This document shows positions 42,101-51,100 of a DNA stretch of 64,000 nt, one piece after another. Made by a program: the position numbers and the translations under genes. The number at the start of each line of letters is the position of its first letter. The stretch's first letter is position 1. Origin of the DNA: Lytechinus variegatus (Eukaryota > Echinodermata > Echinoidea > Temnopleuroida > Toxopneustidae); NCBI RefSeq assembly GCF_018143015.1, contig NC_054757.1, positions 5,442,001 to 5,506,000 on the forward strand, read 5' to 3'. The notes under the pieces are model-generated. The model saw only the letters and a list, made by a program, of their open reading frames with translations. It was not told the origin of the DNA and searched no databases.

Positions 42101-45100
42101 TGCTTCTGCTATGCAGGCAAGGCAAAATGGCGGACACGTTAAAGATATCACAATGTAAATATGCCATCATCGCCCCCAAATTATAAAACATTTGGCCAAA
42201 TTATTTAATATCAATCAGCAGCTGTGAACCATGGCAGCCATCTTGGAATTAAAGATGGCTGACGAATCAATCGGACACATTATGTTTGCAACCCTAGGTA
42301 TAAAAAATAACGCGTAGATCCCAATTTCTGAAATATAATCACCCATAAAGATCGTTTAATATGGGAAACTGCATTAAATATGCCGCCATTTTGTTTTTTG
42401 CCAATTTGAGGGTGAAAACGTCGGAATCAAGTTTGGCAAACAGCATTTTTGGATTCAGCACCCCTGAATTACCTTAAAACAATTGATAAGTCATCATTAT
42501 ACAAAATGCCTAAAGCACTTTTTCTAAGCACATTTTTTAAAATCTGGACCTGACTAACATGCATGTTGGTTGGGAAAAAAGATATCAAATATGTTGTCAA
42601 TTTTAAGAAACGTTGCGTTTAAATAGCACAATATAGGGTTTAAAAAATACCCAGCAAACATGCATGTTCCCTTTCTACCCAATATTGAATAAAATTTTAC
42701 TCAATATTTTTAGAGTGTATTTTCTGTGAAGAATAAAGCCCAAAATTATATTCGATAATGATATTTAACCTACCAACTGCGAGGCAGATTAGAAGTGCGA
42801 CTGATCTTACTACCAGCAGACAGCCCATGACAACCATGCCAACCGCGCATGCGAAGTTATAGATGAAGATCTTGGGGAAGGGCAGACGATCAGCTACAAC
42901 AGCCAACAAAACTTTACCCGCCAATTCGGAGATCCCAAACGTTGTGACCACCCATGGGATCACATGACGTTCAAAACCTCTCGATATGAGGAAATCTCCC
43001 TTGAAAGAGAACAGGGAAAATTAAAAAGTGGCAATGACAATGGAATATATATATACGTTGATATAAGTTCTTAATTAGAATTTATAGCAATGAATTAATG
43101 ACAAATCAGTTTGCTGCAGATTCATCATACATGGTATCTCTAGCCGTGCCACGTCCATCATGAACACCTTCGTCAACGATGACTTTGAGCGCATCGCCAG
43201 TGAGGTATCCCGTCTTGCCAAGTACAAGAAATCCACCCTCGGCATCCTTGAGGTCAAGACCACTATCTGTCTCCTCCCCGGTGAATTGGCCAAGCACACC
43301 GCCACTGAATTAAGGCATCAAGACCGTCGTCGTATACACCACAAACTACCTATCCAAGTCAGCCTTTGGGGGCACAATCAATTTCGATATTTCTGCTCAA
43401 ATGAATAAAGCATCTAAACCTTTTTTCTTATACCTTTGCAGAATGATTCTACCATCTGTTTTCATATGGTGAAGTTTTAAAGGGCCACACGCACGATTCC
43501 ATATGCATGACAGATGAATACGTTGCAAAAACCAGCAAAGTAGAAAAAAACCCTCCTGCTCTCGCCCCCTATCGCCAACGTTCATATAAATGTTGTGTCT
43601 CGTGACGAAACAACGACTGAACTAAGCGAATTTTCAAAGAATTTCGGGCTATGTATTTGGACGAAGTTTGCTGCTTGGTAATAAAGCGGGAAAATTTATA
43701 CATTTGAATTTCCTATCAAACTTTTTCAAAAATCAAATAAAGGCGCCAGCCAGCGAATTCCCGTTTCCAAAACTCTTAGGATGGTTAAGTGATATTGAAC
43801 AATACCCCAGGAATAATCCGCCATGCAACCCGTGTATACAACCGTCAAAATGTAGAATAGTTCTCACCATATTAATATAATAGAATGTATTCATCATTGG
43901 AAGACCTGTGATACAGATGCAGATGAGCCAGAGATCGGGATAGAATAGTGCTTTGTATCTTTGGAAAAACCCTCGGCCACTTGCTGCTTCCAAGTTCTTC
44001 GACTGCACCACTTGCAGAGGTGTGTCTTCTTTTCTTTCGCTGACACACTGAATGGCAGAGACAGAAATGGTATGACATTGAATGTTCGTTGAAATGCTGA
44101 TGGTTGTAAATGGCGCGACATCATCTTCGGCTACCGTATGAATTGACAACACTATCGGTTGGACGGCTGTTACATTCTGAAGATCATTCACTTGTGGTGT
44201 TGATTGTTGGTTAGGTTGTCCTCTCTCTACGTTCGTCACTAAATCAGGAGCTGTTGAAGGAAGTGGTCCAAGATGTTTCAGACCAACTTTGCCCTCTTCT
44301 GAAAGGTCAGTAGAAAATCCTAGCTCGTTTCTTAGCACTTGGCCCTTATCTTTGCTGTCCATCAGTTCATCCGCCAGAACCATATCAGCTGAGCCTTTCT
44401 CCATGTTCATGTGAATTTCTGACTGATGTCCATTGCCATTGTTTTGTTCACGCCGATTTATCCCTTCCATGGAAAACCCTTCATTGTCATAGGCTGTCAC
44501 ACATGCGATAGATCTGCCTTGCTTAAGAATTCTTTCCTTGTTATTCAACCGTGCCTTCACATCTCCCGGGTTCCAAGTGACCATGCGTGGACTTAGGTTG
44601 TTGGCATTGTCAAAGGTTATTCTCTTCTCGGGTCCGCGGCATTCTGAGAACTTTTTCTCTTGAGTAACGTCTCGTTTGTCTGCTGTGCATTCATTTTTAT
44701 GTGGGTTGGGACGTGAAAACGTCATCGTAGCTGGAAGTGCAATGAGTAGCATCAAAGCTCCAAGGAAACGGAACATGTTCCGCCAGCCGAATTTCTCGAT
44801 CAACGTGTATGTCAGAGGACCCAAAACAAGCATACCTGTAGTATTGAAAACAGAAATGAATTCGTTTCTAAATAATTTGTACTAATCTGCATATGATTAA
44901 TATATAAATGCCAATATTTTAAAGCTGTCGTTCAATGAAATGATATGTATTGTTTTCTAATTGACCGACCTTCTTTTATTTCCTTCTCCCACCTCCACCC
45001 CTCTCTTTCTCTTACCTTCCTCTCTCTCGTCTCTCTTCTTTCTTTTATCCTGTTCTTCGTCTAGGTCATACCACTTATAAATCTTTTTATATTGTGAGCC

Positions 45101-48100
45101 ATTGTAGTTTACTACTTTTTAGAAATAATTTTTATGCATTATATATATTTTGTGTGTGTTGTCAGGACCATGATGTAAAACAGCCTCGGCTGATCATGTT
45201 TTATCTTTATCCTGATTAAATATGTTACAATGAAAAAAAATAAAAATAAAATAAAATATGATTCATAAAAGAATAAATCCTGGGATGCACCAGTGAAGGC
45301 TGGAACTTTACGATTTCTTTTTACTCTTTTCTAGATCCAACCCTCCCTTCCTTCAAATAAACAATAGAACTTAAATTTATATAACCCGGCACATTAGCAT
45401 TTGAATGCGCTTGGGAATCAGGAATCATGGAAGCATTGGTCCGTCTGTCGGAAATTCCTTTAAACTGTCGTACCAAAATCATTGTCTCTGACTGGCTGAA
45501 TAGCTGAGAGGAAACATATCAGAAAAGATATCCAACAAGACACTTAACGAAATATCATCACTCCAGTTTAATGCACTGGGTTCACAATCTGTATAAAAGG
45601 TTCATCCTTGGGTCCTTGTTGCTCTTTTATCATGTTTATAGTCAGCGAATACAAAAGTAACAGTTACATGTGCCTGAGCCTGGATGCGTTTTAAACATAC
45701 TTTAAGTGTAGTGTACAATAATTATATTAGCAATAGTAATTTCCATTACAAATGCCGATTCCTCCTGGTATTGAAGGGGTATATATTCTAAAGATTCCAA
45801 GGAAACATTCAAATATCGTACCTGTGCTTCCCCCAACCAACGCGATAAGAGTAGCTCGTGAGCAGTGCTTCCTTGGGAAATACCGAAGCAAGAGGTCCAT
45901 TGAAGCCAGAGAACAAAACCCAGCACCCAGACCGTAGATGGCGCTGTATGTGAGGTAGATGAGCCTGAAATCGGTGATAAATGAGGTAGAGAAGAAGGAT
46001 GTGCTGGCTAGAAGGATCCCAAAGACAGCGACCGGTCGATTCTCGAACCGGTTTATCAGTGGAGTGACGATTAAGCCTGCACTGTTGCCCAAGCCGAATG
46101 CAATAGAACCTGCCCATGCTGTTGAGAATAATCATAAAATAAATCATTTGGCTGAGTAGAAAAATACTTAGTCAAATCTTAGTCAAATATGGCTAATGTT
46201 TATGTGTCTAGTCTTATATTTGTTGTAAATAACAATACTTTGTATTCGCATCTCTTCTTCATCTTTTTGGCGTTCATTCGACATGTAGACGATTGTGTAG
46301 CGCGCTGAGCATCGAATGGATGCAATATCCCACTCGGAAAAAGTGTCAGTCTCTAGAAGAAGAGTAAATGCAGTGTTGGTAAAGAAAGATACTCTCTGGT
46401 TCAATTCCCGACCAGCTGAATATTTCTCGAATCTACAACCACCCAGAAACACCCTTTGACAGTCATGGCAGTATGCAGAAATTTGTTTCGGGGGAAGAGT
46501 GGGTTAGCGAGACTCATGTTTTTATTTAAAGAAACTCAAAAGCGAGGGAGTGAAGCGACCATGCTTGCCATGCAAGCGCTTTTACATTTTCCAAAGTGAA
46601 TCATTTTGAAGCTTTTCGTGCGCGGTTTTGGTGAATTATGTACATATTTTTAATTTTAAAATTGTAAGTTTTCAAAATTTCTGGGGGTCCACTTTCCCCT
46701 ACTCCCGCTGCGTACGGCCAAGCTGACAGTGCATGTTTCTTAACAGCCATGGGTAATCAGCTGACCCTTCTCAAGACATTCGACGCGCGTGACCAATCCT
46801 CTTGTGACGTCGCTACGTCGCGATGCGTCGCTGGCTTAGCAATGAGAACAGACTGCCTGCTCGCTGGAGGACCTCCCAGGTGTTCATCTTAAAGGCCTGG
46901 TCACACCGCCCGAGCGTTGTTGGAGCGGTCGTGGAGCGGTAGGGAGAGAGGGTCGAATTTCGCTCACAAAATTTGAAGGAAAAAATCCGAAACAAAAATC
47001 GAAAAAAAGAATCGAAATCGAAAATGGTGAACGTTAGCGCGCGGTGATGATTTTTTCTCTCCTCTCCACGACCGCTCCAACAATGCTGAGGCGGTGTGAC
47101 CAGGGGGGCGGTTCATGAAAGGACTTGTCGGACGTTTTATCCGACAGTTACCATAGGAACAGTGCCTCTATAAGCCAATCAAAATCATGGAAAGATGTCA
47201 GATCTGACAACTTGTCGGATGAAAATATTGATGAAATGCTCCCCAGGCCTTTATATCCTCTCATATAAGAATGCGTCTGGGAAAAAAAGAGTTGGAAAGA
47301 GTTTCGCTATTCTCCCGACATACATGACCCGCGTTCGTTATCCATGATTCGCTACTAATTTAAGCCCGTCTCACACTTTGCGATCCAGTGCGACCCGAAT
47401 TTTCAGGAAATCGCATTTTGCATTAAATATGAAAGTTCCAAGAAGTATTAAAGATCATTTCATTTAAAGTTTGGCATATTGTTAGGGAAACTAAAATCAT
47501 ATGTTTACTTTACGACAAGCCCTGTGGTCGGAGTAAAGTCCAAATCGGCTACAAGTCGCAGCCGATGGTGACGTCATTACGATTTGGAGTCGAATTTGTT
47601 TTTATTTATTCAGGGAGGCTCTAACTGGAATGAATTTCGATTTCAGTAGTCCTATCACTATTCTGGATTCTGATCCGTAATTAGTTGGAATATCCATATC
47701 AAATGTTATCACAATTTATTTGAAATTCGAGTCGCAACGATTCGCATATGAGACGGGCTTTTATAACCCCGGTGGCGCGAAGGTTGTACTTTGGAACTTT
47801 TCCTCAAATTGTGCGCTTAAAGTTTAGCCACGACTGCATCAGTTTTCCACTGTCATGATGTTTATCTGTCCAACAAGATGGAAGTAGCTGACATGAAGTA
47901 GGTGAAGGAGTCTACAAACTCAAGATGCGTGTCTATAGGCCACCGCACACCTTACGACCCGACTGGTCCCCCACTGGCTTACGACTGAGTGAGGGGAGAT
48001 GAATCGCAAGGTAGTCACAAGCCTCGACACCGCACACCTTCCGATCCGATCTGCGACTCACGCATGCGCTTTTTGGATTAGCATCTGAGAATTTGCGCTT

Positions 48101-51100
48101 TACAGCGTATGCGCGTTGTTTATCATAATACGTGTTATGTAACTCTGCTGTCTGATTGGCTGGAGGTTGGATTAAGCTTGCGATCCCGTCATAAGGATTC
48201 GACATGTCTATCCTTCCGATTTTCCTTGCGACTTGTCTCTGACCGGTCTGCGACGCTCAAGCTGACAAGAGCTGTGACTTCACATCTCCCCTCACCCGGT
48301 CGCAAGCCAGTCGGCGACCGGTCGTAAGGTGTGCGGTGGCTTTAAGATGGAGACATTATGCTGTGGAAGTAGTTGTGTTGGTTCGGAATGTTGGCATTCT
48401 TAAGTTTACCATCCTTGCAGGAATGAGATGAGTGACCAGCAACTTTAGCCAGGACTGTGCATGAGAACTCAAAGACCTTCCTGACTTGGAAATGGTGCAC
48501 AGTTGGACCAAACTAAAAGCTCGTCATCCGCTCTGGTGTGGATGTACACTGCTGATGCTTCCTGAGCAGTCGTCGAAGACATACCGGAGTTGTATGGATA
48601 ACACAAAGAGTCAGCGCAAGGAGATGCACTAGCTTCATCTATTCACGGCTAAGATTTCAGATGTTCCACCGCGGCCTAATATAAAAGAATCTTTGGAACA
48701 AGATAGTTTGCGTAAAAACAGAAAAATCAAAGAACCGGATAATCACTAGTTTGAGAAAATTGAATGAATGATAATGAATGAATGAATTTATTTATTATCC
48801 AATGCAATGATAATACCAATTTACAAGTTTACAGACAATAATTTGTGAATACATAAAAAAACAAGGATTAAGGAACCAGAAAATAGCATGAATGCTAGTC
48901 ATGTCTGGCCCCTTTTAGTCTAGATAGATAGAAACATGTTATTAAGAATGAAAATCGTGAGTCTACTAATACATTCTAGCAATGACTACCTAATAATTTA
49001 ACTAAATTAGTATTTACATACATTTACATTTACACATGAAAGATATCTAGATGATTACAAAACTACCATATAGATGGTATCAAAATTCATTATTCCAACA
49101 GATGTTCGACAATAGCTTTACGAAAACTTGATCTTGATGGTTTCTTTCTGATTTTGGTTGGTAGCTCATTCCAAAAATTGTGCCTACATAAGATAAACAC
49201 TCCTTTCCCAAGCTTGTCCTAACCTTTGGTACATACAGATTCTCGTCTTCCTTTTGCCTTGTATTATATTTATGTTGAATCAGTGAACAATATTGTAGCA
49301 GTGAATGTGGCAAATTTGTATTAATTAGATCGTACATGAAACTACAGATAGATAATCTATACAGTTGGTAAATGTCAAGTATCTTAAGAACCCTGAATAA
49401 TGGTGCTGATCTTGTCATATATGTACTGAATGTTATCGCACGCACTGCCATTTATTGAATTAATAATATAGAATCTAGATCATTTTTTCAAGCTCCATGC
49501 ACCCCAGACTTCAATACCATATGTGATGTGGGGCTGTATGAATGTCTTATACAGCAGAATCGAAATACTTCGTGGTACGAAGTGTCTCAGTCGATATAGA
49601 ATACCAACCTTCTTGCGTATGCATAATTTAATTTTTGTAATATGATTTTTCCATGTCAAATGTTTATCAATGTCTACTCCAATAAATGTTGTAACATTTA
49701 CTTCATGCACCTCTGTGTCCATGAGATGAATTCCCCCTCTTACCTTAATTTTCTGTCTCAACCCTCTAATTAGCATATAGTTTGTCGTTGACAAATTTAT
49801 AGTAACTTTATTGACATTACACCAATTTAGAACTTTCTTTAATTCTAGGGGTCACTTCTTCCAGATCTATCTCAAATTTTCCAGCTTGAAATGTATGAAA
49901 CAAATTGGAATCATCAGCAAACAATCTAAAGGTGAAATAGTTACTTGACCTTGGTAAATCATTAATATACAAAAGAAACAGAGTTGGTCCAAGAACAGAC
50001 CCCTGAGGTACGCCGCAAGTTGAAAGTTATGAGCATTGTGATGTAGATCCTCCCATTGGCAAAGTGACAAAGATGTGTGATGTCACATGTGAACAACTTT
50101 CCCATTACTTTTGTATATATTTAACTTAAACTACCTCTTTTATCGCGTCTATCAGTAGGTCATGTATCTTTTCTCTAGGAGGAGGGCGTGTAATAATTAG
50201 GCATATTCTTCAAGAATACATTTAGATTAAAGAGTTCGTATCACCAGAAGAAAGAGCAAAAAGGCCATTTAATAATGACAGGTTCGAATCCCACTGGTTC
50301 CAATTTTTTCTGACTTATGATTTTCATTACAGATCGAGCATGCGATCTTAAACACATAGCAGTAATGCCGAAAATTTGTTCACAAATCACCATTTAACAA
50401 CTTAAATAATTAAGCAGACCAATTAGAACGAAATATAATCACCCTTTTAAGAAAAGTCATACAATTGTGCGGCGCTATCTTTTTGCGTTACGGAAATATC
50501 GCTCGAAGCGCCGAGGGGATCATGGTCTCCCCGTCCTTTTAAGGTTGAAAAAGAAAGGGATATTGTTTTTCTTCTTCTTCTTTCCTTGGTTGGCAACCAG
50601 TCAGGATTGACTATTTTTGCCACAGCTTTTGTTCATTTTCAGTAGCTTATTATATATTATTTCCATTCCTTTTTTTCTTCTCTCTCTTTCAATTCTTTCT
50701 TCCTTTTCTTTTCTGTTATTTTCTTTGTCTTTTTTTTCTTCTTTTTTTCTCTTTTTCATGTTATTTTTTTTCTTTTCTTTTTGTCTTCTCTTCTTTTTTT
50801 CCCTTTTTTTATCTTTCATTTCTTTTTTTTCTTCTGTTTCCTTTGCTTTTCTTCTTATTTTCACATTTTTTTTTCTCTCTTTTTTGTCATTGTTTTGCCA
50901 TTCCTGTTCGTCTCTGTTCCAGCCCATGGAACGTTTATTTCCGCTCAGGCGAAAACGGCTCCGGACCTGGATTCATTGTTCTTTATCGTCCTAGTATATC
51001 TTACGCGAAAAATAACCCAGGGAAAATGACACAATTTACAAGATTTAGTGAGAAAAAAAGTCAACGGGCGAGCAAGTTCATTCTGTACAAAAGTTGAAGC

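Larger units (their letters stand above)
39383..42720. mobile_element. TTGGGTAA-family MITE split by a 3.1-kb element
   Basis: The left piece 39383-39411 (TACACTCTTAAAATGTGTACCCA) and the right piece 42557-42720 ('catgcatgttggttgggaa' to 'actcaatatttttagagtgta') together match the whole copy at 38265-38466 in reverse. Nothing is missing except a few bases at the break. The intervening sequence is a separate transposon. Confidence 0.8.

Noticed and set aside
50601-50994. Lys/Glu-rich minus-strand and Phe/Ser-rich plus-strand open frames
   Set aside because: Produced by a pyrimidine-rich low-complexity tract.
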